From: Flavobacteriales bacterium
GTDB taxonomy: Bacteria; Bacteroidota; Bacteroidia; Flavobacteriales; TMED113
Assembly (NCBI GenBank): GCA_002714185.1
Contig: PAWM01000011.1
Location: 1-64,000, forward strand
Length of the DNA stretch: 64,000 nt
Reading direction: 5' to 3'
Both the position numbers and the translations under genes were made by a program. The notes beneath the pieces were generated by a model that was not told where the DNA came from, ran no database searches, and was given only the letters and a program-made list of their open reading frames with translations. Each line of letters starts with the position of its first letter. Positions within the stretch are counted from its first letter, which is position 1. Shown one piece after another: positions 19,230 through 28,987 of this stretch.

Positions 19230-19993
19230 ATTGTAATTGACAATTGATCATATGCTAAAAAAACATTTGCCGGCAATTCTTTCTGTACATCATTATGGAG
19301 TCCCATATTATGACTGATGTGAGTAAGATATGCAGTTTGGGGATTTATTTCATTAATTAGTTCAAGTGATTCTTGTAAGTTATAGTGTGAAATATGAGAC
19401 TCTCTTTGTAGCGAATTAATAATTAGAACTTTAGAACCTTTAATTTTATTTTTTTCTGAATTAGAAATATATTTAGCATCTGTTATATATGACAAATCAC
19501 CTATTCTATAGCCAAAAATTGGTAATTTGTGATGCATAACTCTAATGGGTGTAATCTTAATATCATTTATAAAAAAAGAATTATTACTGATTGTATTAAG
19601 ATTTATTTTAGGTTTACCCGGATAATCAGGACCATCAAATAAATATTTGAAATCATTATTTATTGATTCTAATACTTTATCCTCACCATATATATCTATA
19701 GGTTTTTTATTTAAATAATAAATCGGCCTTAAATCATCAAGACCAGCAGTATGATCTCTATGTTTATGAGTTATTAAAATACTATTAACTTTACTATTAT
19801 TTGCTTGTAACATTTGTGAACGGAAATCGGGTCCTATATCTATTAAAATATTAAAAAAATTAATTTTAATTAATAATGAAGCTCTTAACCTATTATCTTT
19901 TTTATTATCTGAACAACAAACAGGACAGTCACAACCAATAATTGGAACACCCTGAGACGTGCCAGTACCTAAAAATAACACTTCATTTTTCAT
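19226..19993 (-). CDS. MBL-fold metallohydrolase, PhnP-like
   Basis: 255 residues of the metallo-beta-lactamase fold. It starts with the FLGTGTSQGVPIIGC motif and a Cys cluster (GCDCPVC, about residues 20-26) like the structural zinc site of PhnP, then the metal motif THKHRDH near residue 75-81, MHHK, YITDAKYI, and THISHNMG. PhnP hydrolyses cyclic ribose phosphates in phosphonate breakdown, but no phn genes are nearby, so the substrate here is unknown. Single-gene unit, convergent with kdsA. Confidence 0.8.
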   Translation of the reverse strand: MKNEVLFLGTGTSQGVPIIGCDCPVCCSDNKKDNRLRASLLIKINFFNILIDIGPDFRSQMLQANNSKVNSILITHKHRDHTAGLDDLRPIYYLNKKPIDIYGEDKVLESINNDFKYLFDGPDYPGKPKINLNTISNNSFFINDIKITPIRVMHHKLPIFGYRIGDLSYITDAKYISNSEKNKIKGSKVLIINSLQRESHISHYNLQESLELINEINPQTAYLTHISHNMGLHNDVQKELPANVFLAYDQLSITI

Positions 19994-20035
19994 ACAATAA
20001 ATTTAATTTTTTTACTCTTTTTTAACAAACTACAC

Positions 20036-20043
20036 TAAATTTG
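20036..20043 (+). promoter_or_regulatory. Candidate -7 promoter element
   Basis: TAAATTTG matches the Bacteroidota -7 consensus TAnnTTTG exactly and lies 25 bases before the ATG at 20069, giving a plausible short leader. No good -33 TTG is seen. Confidence 0.4.
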
Positions 20044-20068
20044 TAATAATTATATTAATTACCATACA

Positions 20069-21523
20069 ATGGAAAATGTGATTTTATCCCCTGCACAAAA
20101 AGCTCTAAACATTAATTTACATGAAAATATATATGGTACATTTTCAGAAATTGGTGCTGGTCAAGAAGTTGTAAGACATTTTTTTAGATCTGGAGGAGCA
20201 TCTGGCACAATTGCAAAAGCTATGTCTGCATATGACATGGATGTAAGTGATGCTATTTATGGTAAAGAAGAAGATGGTAGATATGTTTGTGAATCTAGAT
20301 TAAAAAAGATGATAAATAGAGAATATTTACTATTAGAAGAAAGATTAGACCGAAAAAAATATCCAAAAAAACTATTTTTTTCTTTTGCTAACACCATAAC
20401 AACTACAAAATACAACGATGACTTAAATCCTGGACATGGATGGATGGGAGTTAGATTTCAGATAAATGAAAATGATGAACCCAATGATGTCATTATACAT
20501 ATTCGCCTTCACGATCACGAAGCAAAATTACAGCAAGAGACTGTTGGAATACTAGGTGTTAATTTAATGTATGCTTGCTTTTACCACATGAATGGACCTG
20601 AACAATTTATTCAAAGCCTCTATGATAATTTAACACGAAAACAGGTAGAAATCGATATGGTTAAAATGAATGGTCAAAAATTTCAACATGTAGACAATAG
20701 GTTATTAAGTCTTTTGCTTGTAAAAAATGGTATGACTGAAGCTGTTACATTTGGTCCAGACGGACAAAATATGCAGCCATCTGATCTTCTTTATAAAAAG
20801 AATATATTAGCTTTAAGAGGAAGTTTTAGACCTGTTACAAAAGTTAATATTGATATGATTAAAAACGGTTTAAATGAATTCATAAAAGAAAATCGTGTCA
20901 ATGAAGATAATTTGCAAGTATTATTTGAAATCACATTAAATAATTTAAAGGAAGAGGGCGATATTAATGAAAAAGATTTTCTTGATAGAGTCGATGTTTT
21001 ATGTTCCATTGGACAAACTGTAATGATATCAAACTATCAAAGATATTATAAATTGCTTGATTATTTTGGTCGATTTACTAAAGAGAGAATTGGTATCATA
21101 CTTGGATTAACAAATTTACAAGAAATATTTGAATCTAGATTTTATCGGCATTTAAATGGAGGAATACTTGAAGGTGTAGGTAAAATGTTTAACCGAGATA
21201 TTAAGGTGTATGTATACCCATATAAACCTGATACAAAGACTATTCTCAAAACAGCAAAAAATTTATCTATTCAGCCTAGAATAAAGCCCTTGTATGATTT
21301 TTTCTTATTTAATAAAAGAATTATTGATTTAAAAGGATATAAAGAGGAGTACTTAAGTATTTTTTCTACGAAAGTTTTAAAAATGATTAAACAAGATGAT
21401 AAAGGCTGGGAAAAGATGGTTCCTACATATGTAGATAATATAATAAAGGAAAATAATTTATTTGGCTACAAAAATTCTAAAAAAATCACCGGCAAGAATA
21501 AACCTAACAAAGCAATTAAATAA
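20069..21523 (+). CDS. Conserved protein of unknown function (484 aa)
   Basis: 484 residues, soluble, without signal peptide or membrane segment. I do not recognise a characterised family. Notable segments: GAGQEVVRHFFRSGGASGTIAKAMSAYD near the N-terminus, then NPGHGWMGVRFQ, and IIHIRLHDHEAKLQQETVGILGVNL, which has closely spaced histidines. Basic residues dominate the C-terminus. Its intact, well-organised sequence, its own promoter-like element and its isolation between unrelated genes suggest a conserved housekeeping-type gene. The final 58 bases overlap the end of the convergent DoxX gene, so the last 19 residues are coded on both strands. Confidence 0.75.
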   Translation: MENVILSPAQKALNINLHENIYGTFSEIGAGQEVVRHFFRSGGASGTIAKAMSAYDMDVSDAIYGKEEDGRYVCESRLKKMINREYLLLEERLDRKKYPKKLFFSFANTITTTKYNDDLNPGHGWMGVRFQINENDEPNDVIIHIRLHDHEAKLQQETVGILGVNLMYACFYHMNGPEQFIQSLYDNLTRKQVEIDMVKMNGQKFQHVDNRLLSLLLVKNGMTEAVTFGPDGQNMQPSDLLYKKNILALRGSFRPVTKVNIDMIKNGLNEFIKENRVNEDNLQVLFEITLNNLKEEGDINEKDFLDRVDVLCSIGQTVMISNYQRYYKLLDYFGRFTKERIGIILGLTNLQEIFESRFYRHLNGGILEGVGKMFNRDIKVYVYPYKPDTKTILKTAKNLSIQPRIKPLYDFFLFNKRIIDLKGYKEEYLSIFSTKVLKMIKQDDKGWEKMVPTYVDNIIKENNLFGYKNSKKITGKNKPNKAIK

Positions 21524-21933
21524 TAAATACCAAGATTCACAGCCCCAGCATAATCTTGAGCAATTCTTTGACCTAAAAAAAGACAAGATAAAGTCATCAA
21601 ACATAAAAATATAGCAATTAAATAATGATTAACTAATAGACCTAGACTAGTTAAACACAAAACTTCAAATAATACATATAAAAATGAAAACCCAGTAACA
21701 CATTCTAAAAATGTAATCACTATTAATAAAAATTTTACTTGTTTTTTAAAAAATGTATTCTTAAAATGATCTTTAAAATAATCTAGATTAGATGTAAATG
21801 AAAACAACTTATCTAGACCAGATTGTAAAAATAAAATTGAAAAGAATAAAGATATAAATAAAATAAATCCGCGATGATAAACATAATCACCCCAACCAAG
21901 ATTTGATTCAAAAAAATTATATAATAATTCCAT
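21466..21933 (-). CDS. DoxX-like small membrane protein
   Basis: 155 residues with four predicted membrane helices (about 22-40, 68-92, 97-117 and 131-152). The segment FLQSGLDKLFSF after the first helix and GQRIAQDYAGAVNL before the last are typical of flavobacterial DoxX-family proteins. Function is unclear; relatives are linked to respiratory quinol or redox processes. The C-terminal end overlaps the convergent unknown gene by 58 bases. Confidence 0.7.
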   Translation of the reverse strand: MELLYNFFESNLGWGDYVYHRGFILFISLFFSILFLQSGLDKLFSFTSNLDYFKDHFKNTFFKKQVKFLLIVITFLECVTGFSFLYVLFEVLCLTSLGLLVNHYLIAIFLCLMTLSCLFLGQRIAQDYAGAVNLGIYYLIALLGLFLPVIFLEFL

Positions 21934-22044
21934 TAGATAAATATACAGTTTTTAACAATGTTGAAAAAATAATTACTTTTATTTATATCTAGCAATAAAA
22001 AATCATCATATTAGTTAATTATTAAAGATATTTTAAATTATAAA

Positions 22045-22839
22045 ATGGGTAAAATTATATCAATTGCTAATCAAAAAGGAGGTGTTGGTAAAACTACAAC
22101 ATCAGTTAATTTAGCAGCTAGCCTAGGTGTATTAGAAAAGAAAATACTATTAATTGATGCTGACCCTCAAGCAAATGCAACATCTGCTTTAGGAATTGAA
22201 TTAAATTTAGAAAATGAAAAAAAAACTATTTATGAAGTGTTAGAAAATAATATAGATATTCACAATACTATTATTACTACCGACTCCCCCAACGTTGATA
22301 TTATCCCCTCAACACTAGATTTAGTTGGAGCTGAAATTGAATTAGTAAATCAAGATGATAGAGAAAAAATGCTTACTAAACAACTAGAAAAAATAAATTC
22401 AAAATACGATTTTATACTAATTGATTGCCCACCCTCATTAGGACTTATCACAATAAATTGCTTATGTGGATCTGATTCTATTATAATACCAATTCAATGT
22501 GAATACTTTGCATTAGAAGGATTAGGTAAACTAATGAATACCATAAGAAAAATTCAAAGTTTTTATAATAATAACTTATCTATTGAAGGTCTTTTACTGA
22601 CAATGTATGATTCTCGACTAAGACTATCAAATAGTGTTATTGAAGAAGTTAAAATGCATTTTGGTGATATTGTTTTTGACACCATTATACAGAGAAATGT
22701 TCGCCTTAGTGAAGCAACCGGTTTTGGGAAAAGTATAATAAAATATGATGCACATTGTAGAGGAGCAATCAATTACTTAAATCTTGCTAAAGAATTCATT
22801 GAAAAAAATCAAGTAATCACAAATTATGAAAGCCAATAA
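22045..22839 (+). CDS. parA: Chromosome partitioning ATPase ParA
   Basis: 264 residues. The deviant Walker A is KGGVGKTT (about residues 10-17), followed by LLIDADPQANATSALG, Walker B-like LIDCPPSLGLITINCL, and a C-terminal IPIQCEYFALEGL. This is the chromosomal ParA/Soj type without an N-terminal DNA-binding domain. It works with ParB bound at parS to segregate the replication origin, acting on the nucleoid. It overlaps parB by 14 bases. It heads the long plus-strand run that continues to rplT. Confidence 0.95.
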   Translation: MGKIISIANQKGGVGKTTTSVNLAASLGVLEKKILLIDADPQANATSALGIELNLENEKKTIYEVLENNIDIHNTIITTDSPNVDIIPSTLDLVGAEIELVNQDDREKMLTKQLEKINSKYDFILIDCPPSLGLITINCLCGSDSIIIPIQCEYFALEGLGKLMNTIRKIQSFYNNNLSIEGLLLTMYDSRLRLSNSVIEEVKMHFGDIVFDTIIQRNVRLSEATGFGKSIIKYDAHCRGAINYLNLAKEFIEKNQVITNYESQ

Positions 22840-23671
22840 AAAAACACGATTAGGAAGAGGCATATCTGCTATCTTTAATAGCTCTAGTAAATTTAATACC
22901 GTTGAAAATACTTTGATTCAAAATATAAATATTAATTCAATTAAACTTAATCCTTATCAGCCTCGAACCTATATTAATAATAAAGAAATACAGGAGCTAT
23001 CTGATTCTATTTTAACTTATGGCTTAATTCAACCAATTACTGTTAGAAAAGTAAATCACTCAGAATATGAATTAATATCAGGTGAAAGAAGATTAACAGC
23101 ATCAAAATTAGCAGGACTAAGTCAAATCCCTGTTTTTATTAAAAATATTGAAGATAATCAAATGCTGGAAGTAGCTCTCGTAGAAAATATTCAAAGACAA
23201 GATCTTGACCCTATTGAAATTGCACTAAGCTTAAAACAATTGATTAGTGAATACAATATAAAACATGATACATTGGGAAAAAAAATTGGTAAAAGTAGAT
23301 CAACAATTAGTAACTATATCAGATTATTAAAATTAGACCCTATTATACAAGCTGGAGTTCGAGATAAAATAATATCAATGGGACATGCAAAAGCAATTTT
23401 AAATATTCTGGACCAAAAATTACAACTAAAATTATATCAGGAAATAATTAAAAACAAATACTCTGTAAGGGAAACTGAACAGATTGTTAAAACGAGAAAA
23501 ATAAAAGAAAATAGAATACCTGTTCAATCAAAAATCATTTTATCAAATCAGTTCCAAAAAATAGAGAAAGAATTAGCTGTTTTTTTTAACCAAAAAGTTA
23601 ATTTAAAAATATCAAAAAATGGAAATGGAAAAATAGAAATACCTTTTCAATCTGAAAAAAAAATTAGATGA
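22826..23671 (+). CDS. parB: Chromosome partitioning protein ParB
   Basis: 281 residues. The N-terminal LGRGISAIF segment (ParA-interacting type) is followed by the ParB/Srx CTPase domain with LNPYQPR, GLIQPITVR, ELISGERRLTASKLAG and VENIQRQDLDPIE, then the helix-turn-helix (KKIGKSRSTISNYIRLLKL, about residues 152-170) and a short basic C-terminus for dimerisation. ParB loads on parS sites and spreads as a CTP-dependent clamp. No complete parS palindrome was found in the window. It overlaps parA and the DUF5683 gene. Confidence 0.95.
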   Translation: MKANKKTRLGRGISAIFNSSSKFNTVENTLIQNININSIKLNPYQPRTYINNKEIQELSDSILTYGLIQPITVRKVNHSEYELISGERRLTASKLAGLSQIPVFIKNIEDNQMLEVALVENIQRQDLDPIEIALSLKQLISEYNIKHDTLGKKIGKSRSTISNYIRLLKLDPIIQAGVRDKIISMGHAKAILNILDQKLQLKLYQEIIKNKYSVRETEQIVKTRKIKENRIPVQSKIILSNQFQKIEKELAVFFNQKVNLKISKNGNGKIEIPFQSEKKIR

Positions 23672-24177
23672 AATTATCAAACTACTTCAATCTTAAAATA
23701 ATTATTGTAGTATGCTGTATGCTACAAAACTTATACGGCCAGCAAAATTATAATGATAACATTAAAAAACACACATTATTTTCCGCTGCCGTTCCTGGTT
23801 TAGGTCAAGTATATAATAAAAAGTATTGGAAAGTACCAATTATATATGCGGGGATAGGGGGAACTATTTATTCATATATTTATAATAATCAAAAATATAA
23901 AGAATATCAATCTGCTTATAATGCAGCTACTGATGATAATCCAAAAACTATTAATTTTTCAGGATACAACACGACCAATTTAATTACATTACAAGATTAT
24001 TATAGAGATTCAAGAGACTTATCTGGTTTTTTTCTTGCCTTAATTTATTTATTAAATATTATTGATGCATCAGTTGATGCACACCTTATTAATTATAATT
24101 TAAATGATAATTTATCTTTATATTTAAATTCAAAAAATCAAGAAATAATAAATCTTTCTTTAAAAATAGACTTATAA
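23668..24177 (+). CDS. DUF5683 family membrane-associated protein
   Basis: 169 residues with a signal peptide-like N-terminus (about 6-24, ending YGQQ). The conserved core reads HTLFSAAVPGLGQVYNKKYWKVPIIYAGIGG followed by a membrane segment, then YRDSRDLSGFFLALIYLLNIIDASVDAHL near residues 112-138. This is the DUF5683 family, regularly found between parB and dapB in flavobacteria; function unknown. It overlaps parB by 4 bases (ATGA) and precedes dapB by 2 bases, so it is certainly part of the operon. Confidence 0.88.
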   Translation: MKLSNYFNLKIIIVVCCMLQNLYGQQNYNDNIKKHTLFSAAVPGLGQVYNKKYWKVPIIYAGIGGTIYSYIYNNQKYKEYQSAYNAATDDNPKTINFSGYNTTNLITLQDYYRDSRDLSGFFLALIYLLNIIDASVDAHLINYNLNDNLSLYLNSKNQEIINLSLKIDL

Positions 24178-24179
24178 GT

Positions 24180-24872
24180 ATGAATATTGGTATTATTGGA
24201 TATGGAAAAATGGGACGGGAAATTGAAAAAATAGCTCTTCAAAAAGGACATAATATTTTACTTAAAATAAATTCAAAAAATCATCATTTATTAAATTCAA
24301 AAAACATCGCTGACATTGATGTTGCTATTGAATTTTCAACACCAGAGACTGCATTTGAAAATATAATTTTTTGCATTAATAACAAAATACCTATTGTATG
24401 CGGAACAACAGGATGGTTAAATAAACTAGAAGAAGTGAAAAATTTATGTTTAGAACATCCAACTAGCTTTATATATGCACCTAATTTCAGTATCGGTGTT
24501 AATCTTTTTTTTGATATTAATAATTATCTATCTAAATTAATGAGTGGAAAAAAATATCAATTTAGTGTTGAAGAAACACACCACATAACAAAAAAAGATA
24601 AGCCGAGTGGAACGGCTATTAAAATACTAAACGATATACTTAAAAACTCTCCCTATATAGATAATGCACATAGCCAAATACAATCTCATAGAATTGGTGA
24701 AACAACTGGTGTGCATACAATAAAATATAAATCTGAAATTGATGAAATTGAATTAACACATAAAGCTCATAATAGATTAGGATTTGCTGAAGGTGCATTA
24801 CTAGCAGCAGAATTTATTAAAAATAAAACAGGATTCTTTACTATGAAGGATATAATAACTAACTTAAAATAA
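24180..24872 (+). CDS. dapB: 4-hydroxy-tetrahydrodipicolinate reductase
   Basis: 230 residues, slightly short as usual in Bacteroidota. The N-terminal nucleotide-binding motif is [19 protein letters not shown] follows near residue 78 and [12 protein letters not shown] near 100. The catalytic segment is [16 protein letters not shown] (about 127-142), with the HH pair and the lysine of KPSGTA. The enzyme reduces the product of DapA with NAD(P)H in the diaminopimelate/lysine pathway, so it feeds peptidoglycan and lysine synthesis. The mpl gene at 44.5-45.8 kb acts on the same diaminopimelate-containing peptides. Confidence 0.95.
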   Translation: MNIGIIGYGKMGREIEKIALQKGHNILLKINSKNHHLLNSKNIADIDVAIEFSTPETAFENIIFCINNKIPIVCGTTGWLNKLEEVKNLCLEHPTSFIYAPNFSIGVNLFFDINNYLSKLMSGKKYQFSVEETHHITKKDKPSGTAIKILNDILKNSPYIDNAHSQIQSHRIGETTGVHTIKYKSEIDEIELTHKAHNRLGFAEGALLAAEFIKNKTGFFTMKDIITNLK

Positions 24873-24877
24873 AAAAC

Positions 24878-26698
24878 ATGTTCTTACTTGTACTAATTAT
24901 ATATTTAATTACTGTTTATCTTGCTTATATTAAAAAGTTCAAAATTAAAAGTCTAATTTTTTTACTTGCAGGGTTAGGATTCACTATGTCCATAGTTACA
25001 TCACTAGAACATGTAAAACAATACTTTATTTATTTAATAATAATCTATCTAGCATCAATATTTATTAAACTAGGTTTAAATTTTCTGTGGAAAATTACTC
25101 AATCTATTGATCATCGCAGAATATTTACCACATGTTTTCTATATATATTTCTCTATTCATTATCTTTATTTTTGATAATTAAAATAACTGACACTCACTG
25201 GTTAAAATGGTTATACTTTCTAATATTTTTCATATTAGATTATTACTATTTTCAATTTTTTCCATGGTCTAATAAGACTAAAGTTAAATATGAATCTAAA
25301 AATCAAGAATTGGAAGAAGCTATCACTTTTGCAATAATAGCAGCAACATTAATTCATGTTTTTTTTATTCAACCTTTTACAATTCCAACATCTTCCATGG
25401 AGAAGAGTATGTTGGTTGGTGATTTTTTACTTGTAAGTAAAATGAATTATGGAGCTAATATTCCTAATACTCCACTTTTTCTTCCTTTTATGCATCAAAA
25501 AATTCCTGGCACACCTAGTTCAGGGAAAATTAATAAAATAAAAAATCAAATTCAAACATCTCAATCTAATGAAGAAAAAAATAAACTTCTAAAAAAACTT
25601 CAAAAAATATCTGGAGGGACTCCATCGTATTCTAAATTAATACAACTTGGATACAACCGTTTGCCTGGTTTTCAAAGTATTAAAAATGATGACATAGTTG
25701 TATTTAATTTTCCCGCAGATACACTTAGAGATAAAATACCCTTTGATAAAAAAATGAATTATGTAAAAAGATGTATCGGTATTGGTGGAGACACTATCGA
25801 AATTAAAAATCAAGAAATATTTATTAATAATAAAAAAATTAAACCACACTATTCCGATAAAATTCAATTTCAATACACATTAGTAACAAAAAACCAAAAT
25901 ACGAGCAGTAAAATAATTAGTGATTTAGAACAATTTATGATAGAAAATGATGTGGAAATTATCGCTGAATATAAATCAAAAAATGGCTACTGTTTCTTTG
26001 ATTCAAATAATGACGGAAATTGTGACACCTACACAATAAATAGTAAGCCTACAAAAAAAAGAAAACTAGAGAAACGAGCTGGACCGTTAAAGAATACAGG
26101 TAAATTTTTTGTCTTTTTAACTAATTCTGAAAAAGAAGTAGTAGAAAAAGTAGCAGAAAAATGGTTTATTATTAAACAAGAAACTACATCTTCCAAAAAC
26201 CTATTTCCAAAAAGTCTTAAAAAAAATTGGAACATAGACAACTACGGTCCTATATATATTCCTAAAAAGGATGATATTATTGAAATCAATGACTCTACAA
26301 TTCATTTCTACAAAACAATTATTGAAGAATATGAAAATGACACAATAGATGTAATTAACTCTGATTATTATATCAACGGTAAAAAAATTAATCAATATAA
26401 ATTTAATATGAATTACTACTGGATGATGGGTGACAATAGACATAATTCTGAGGATTCAAGAGTTTGGGGATTTGTTCCGGAAAATCATGTAGTTGGAAAA
26501 CCTATATTCACTTGGCTAAGCTTAAACTATAATGCAATCAATAAAAAAAAGCTAATTGACAAATTAGGTTTAGTGAGATGGGGAAAATTATTTACTACTA
26601 TTCATGGTAAACAGCCAGGGAAATCATATTTTATTCACTTTATTATTTTAATTCTTTTAAGTAAAATTATTTTTCGATTCAAGAAATACAAAAAATAA
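24878..26698 (+). CDS. lepB: Signal peptidase I with long inserts
   Basis: 606 residues, much longer than E. coli LepB (about 324). The N-terminal part holds several membrane segments (about 1-18, 24-42, 49-72, 87-107, 111-130) and another at about 149-165 before the catalytic Ser173 in [11 protein letters not shown]. The general base Lys297 is in [11 protein letters not shown], and the C-terminal box [17 protein letters not shown] lies near 518-534, followed by a final membrane helix. Ser and Lys are 124 residues apart (about 55 in E. coli), and a second insert of about 200 residues separates Lys from the last box. It cleaves signal peptides at the periplasmic face. The 3' end overlaps wbqC by one base (TAATG). 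Confidence 0.93.
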   Translation: MFLLVLIIYLITVYLAYIKKFKIKSLIFLLAGLGFTMSIVTSLEHVKQYFIYLIIIYLASIFIKLGLNFLWKITQSIDHRRIFTTCFLYIFLYSLSLFLIIKITDTHWLKWLYFLIFFILDYYYFQFFPWSNKTKVKYESKNQELEEAITFAIIAATLIHVFFIQPFTIPTSSMEKSMLVGDFLLVSKMNYGANIPNTPLFLPFMHQKIPGTPSSGKINKIKNQIQTSQSNEEKNKLLKKLQKISGGTPSYSKLIQLGYNRLPGFQSIKNDDIVVFNFPADTLRDKIPFDKKMNYVKRCIGIGGDTIEIKNQEIFINNKKIKPHYSDKIQFQYTLVTKNQNTSSKIISDLEQFMIENDVEIIAEYKSKNGYCFFDSNNDGNCDTYTINSKPTKKRKLEKRAGPLKNTGKFFVFLTNSEKEVVEKVAEKWFIIKQETTSSKNLFPKSLKKNWNIDNYGPIYIPKKDDIIEINDSTIHFYKTIIEEYENDTIDVINSDYYINGKKINQYKFNMNYYWMMGDNRHNSEDSRVWGFVPENHVVGKPIFTWLSLNYNAINKKKLIDKLGLVRWGKLFTTIHGKQPGKSYFIHFIILILLSKIIFRFKKYKK

Positions 26699-27297
26699 TG
26701 AAAATACAACCAACTATTCTATGCACATCATATTTTCCCCCAATTCAATATTTCAAGTACTTTACTATTTCGTCAAATATATTTATTGAACATAAAGAGT
26801 ACTACAAAAGACATTCTATTAGAAATCGCACTTTAATTCTTGGTCCTAATAATCCTTTACTTTTAACTGTACCGATAGTTAATAAACATTATTCAAAAAC
26901 ATTAATTGAAAATGTTAAAATTGCAGATAGCTATTGGAAGAAAAAACATATTAATAGTATTCAAACTGCTTATGGATCTAGTCCTTATTTTATATTTTAT
27001 TTTGATATAATAAAAAAAATTATACTTAAAAAAAATTCATTTTTAATTGATTTAAATTACGATATACTTCATTTTTTTTTAGAAGAATTAGAGATGAATA
27101 CTAATACTAAAAAAACAGATTCCTACATAGAATTATATGAAAATAACATATTAGATCAACGAAATGAAATTAACATTAAAACAAAATTTAAAAAATATAA
27201 TCAAATCTTTAATAAGATTTTTACTCCTAATCTTAGTATTTTAGATTTAATTTTTAACTTAGGACCAAATGCAAAAGAGTACATTCATGAAATATAA
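26698..27297 (+). CDS. WbqC-like family protein
   Basis: 199 residues. The hallmark of the WbqC family is visible: YFPPIQYFKYF near residues 14-24, ExxEYYKRHSIRNRTLILGPN and the KxIxSIQxAYGxxPYF segment near 82-98. WbqC-like proteins occur in O-antigen clusters and beside lepB in flavobacteria; activity unknown. It starts within the stop codon of lepB (one-base overlap), so the two are co-translated. Slightly shorter than relatives but ends cleanly. Confidence 0.82.
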   Translation: MKIQPTILCTSYFPPIQYFKYFTISSNIFIEHKEYYKRHSIRNRTLILGPNNPLLLTVPIVNKHYSKTLIENVKIADSYWKKKHINSIQTAYGSSPYFIFYFDIIKKIILKKNSFLIDLNYDILHFFLEELEMNTNTKKTDSYIELYENNILDQRNEINIKTKFKKYNQIFNKIFTPNLSILDLIFNLGPNAKEYIHEI

Positions 27298-27312
27298 TAT
27301 ATATAAGCTCTT

Positions 27313-28950
27313 ATGAAAAAAACAATGGATATTCAATTTAATCAGAACGAAGATAGTATGAAACTATTGATTTCTGAAATGAAACAAAAAAGAAACAATA
27401 TTGAACTCGGCGGAGGAAAGGAAAGTATAGAGAAACAGCATTTAAAAGGAAAATTAACAGCACGAGAAAGAATAGAACTCATTTTAGATAATAAATCTGA
27501 ATTTATTGAAATAGGAACTTTTGCTGCAATTGATATGTATGATAATTATGGAGGTTGTCCTTCTGCAGGAGTTATAGTTGTACTTGGTCAAGTACATGAA
27601 AGAAATTGTATTATCGTTGCTAATGATGCAACTGTCAAAGCTGGAGCATGGTTTCCAATGACTGCTAAAAAAAATTTAAGAGCTCAAGAAATATGCATAG
27701 ACAATAAAATACCTGTTATTTATTTAGTAGACAGTGCAGGGGTATTTTTACCACTTCAAGATGAAATATTCCCGGATAAAGAACATTTTGGAAGACAATT
27801 TAGAAATAATGCTAAAATTTCAGCAATGGGAATAACTCAAATATCAGCAATTATGGGAAGTTGTGTAGCTGGTGGAGCATATTTACCAATAATGAGTGAT
27901 GAAGCACTTATTGTTGAAAAAACTGGAAGTGTTTTTCTTGCAGGATCACATTTAGTGAAAGCTGCGATTGGAGAAGAAATTAATAATGAAATATTAGGTG
28001 GTTCTAAAACACATTGTGATATTTCTGGTGTAACAGACTATGAATGTAAAGATGATACAGAAGCTATTCAAATTATTCGTGAATTAATCAAGAATATGAA
28101 AAAAGAACCAGATAGCATATTTTCAAGAATTGAAAGTAAACCACCTAAAAAAAATATTAATGATATATATGGAATATTTCCAAAAGATCGTGACACACCT
28201 TATGACATGAAAGAAATTTTAGAAAGAATTGTAGATGACAGTTTTTTAAGGGAATATAAAGCATCTTATGGTAAAACCTTAATCTGTGCATATGCTAGAA
28301 TTGATGGATGGTCTGTTGGTATTATTGCTAATCAACGTAAAATGGTTAAAAACGGAAAAGGTGAAATGCAATTGGGAGGTGTGATATATTCCGACTCCGC
28401 TGATAAAGCTGCAAGATTTATTATGAATTGTAATCAAAAAGGTATTCCATTATTATTTATTCAAGATGTAAATGGATTTATGGTTGGATCTAGAGCAGAA
28501 CAAAATGGTATAATTAAAGATGTCGCAAAATTAGTTAATGCTATGGCTAATAGTATAGTTCCTAAATTTACTTTAATAATTGGCAATTCTTTCGGTGCAG
28601 GCAACTATGCACTTTGTGGAAAAGCATATGATCCAAGACTTATTTTAGCATGGCCAACTGCAAAAATAGCAGTTATGGGAGGAGAGCAAGCATCAAAAGT
28701 ACTTTTAAATTTAGAAGAAAGTAAATTGAAAAAAAATGGAAAAACATTAAGTAAATCGGAAAAGCAACAACTTTTATCATCGATTAAGGAGAAGTATAAT
28801 AAGCAAATGAGTCCATATTATGCAGCTTCTAAAATGTGGATAGATGAAATTATTAATCCACTAGAAACTAGAAAATATGTTTCAATGGGAATAAGAAATG
28901 CTAGTATAAGTGAAAACACAGACTTTAAATTAGGTGTAATACAAACTTAG
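27313..28950 (+). CDS. Acyl-CoA carboxylase carboxyltransferase (beta) subunit
   Basis: 545 residues of the crotonase-like carboxyltransferase family. Motifs: GGGKESIEKQHLKGKLTARERIE (about 32-54), GGCPSAGVI, IYLVDSAGVFLPLQ, GSCVAGGAYLPIMSDEAL, and in the second half GFMVGSRAEQNGIIKDVAKL and NSFGAGNYALCGKAYDPR..WPTAKIAVMGGEQ. It moves carboxyl from carboxybiotin to an acyl-CoA; the fit is best to methylcrotonyl/propionyl/geranyl-type enzymes, so the exact substrate is open. No biotin carboxylase or biotin carrier gene is nearby. An alternative start is the ATG at 27325. Confidence 0.9.
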   Translation: MKKTMDIQFNQNEDSMKLLISEMKQKRNNIELGGGKESIEKQHLKGKLTARERIELILDNKSEFIEIGTFAAIDMYDNYGGCPSAGVIVVLGQVHERNCIIVANDATVKAGAWFPMTAKKNLRAQEICIDNKIPVIYLVDSAGVFLPLQDEIFPDKEHFGRQFRNNAKISAMGITQISAIMGSCVAGGAYLPIMSDEALIVEKTGSVFLAGSHLVKAAIGEEINNEILGGSKTHCDISGVTDYECKDDTEAIQIIRELIKNMKKEPDSIFSRIESKPPKKNINDIYGIFPKDRDTPYDMKEILERIVDDSFLREYKASYGKTLICAYARIDGWSVGIIANQRKMVKNGKGEMQLGGVIYSDSADKAARFIMNCNQKGIPLLFIQDVNGFMVGSRAEQNGIIKDVAKLVNAMANSIVPKFTLIIGNSFGAGNYALCGKAYDPRLILAWPTAKIAVMGGEQASKVLLNLEESKLKKNGKTLSKSEKQQLLSSIKEKYNKQMSPYYAASKMWIDEIINPLETRKYVSMGIRNASISENTDFKLGVIQT

Positions 28951-28987
28951 CTGCTCTAATCTTAAAAAAATAATTATATTTAATCTT

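Noticed and set aside
19994-20068. tRNA or other structured RNA in the intergenic gaps
   Set aside because: No gap exceeds about 165 bases and none shows a cloverleaf, a CCA end or GC-rich stems; apart from the rplT hairpin nothing RNA-like was found.
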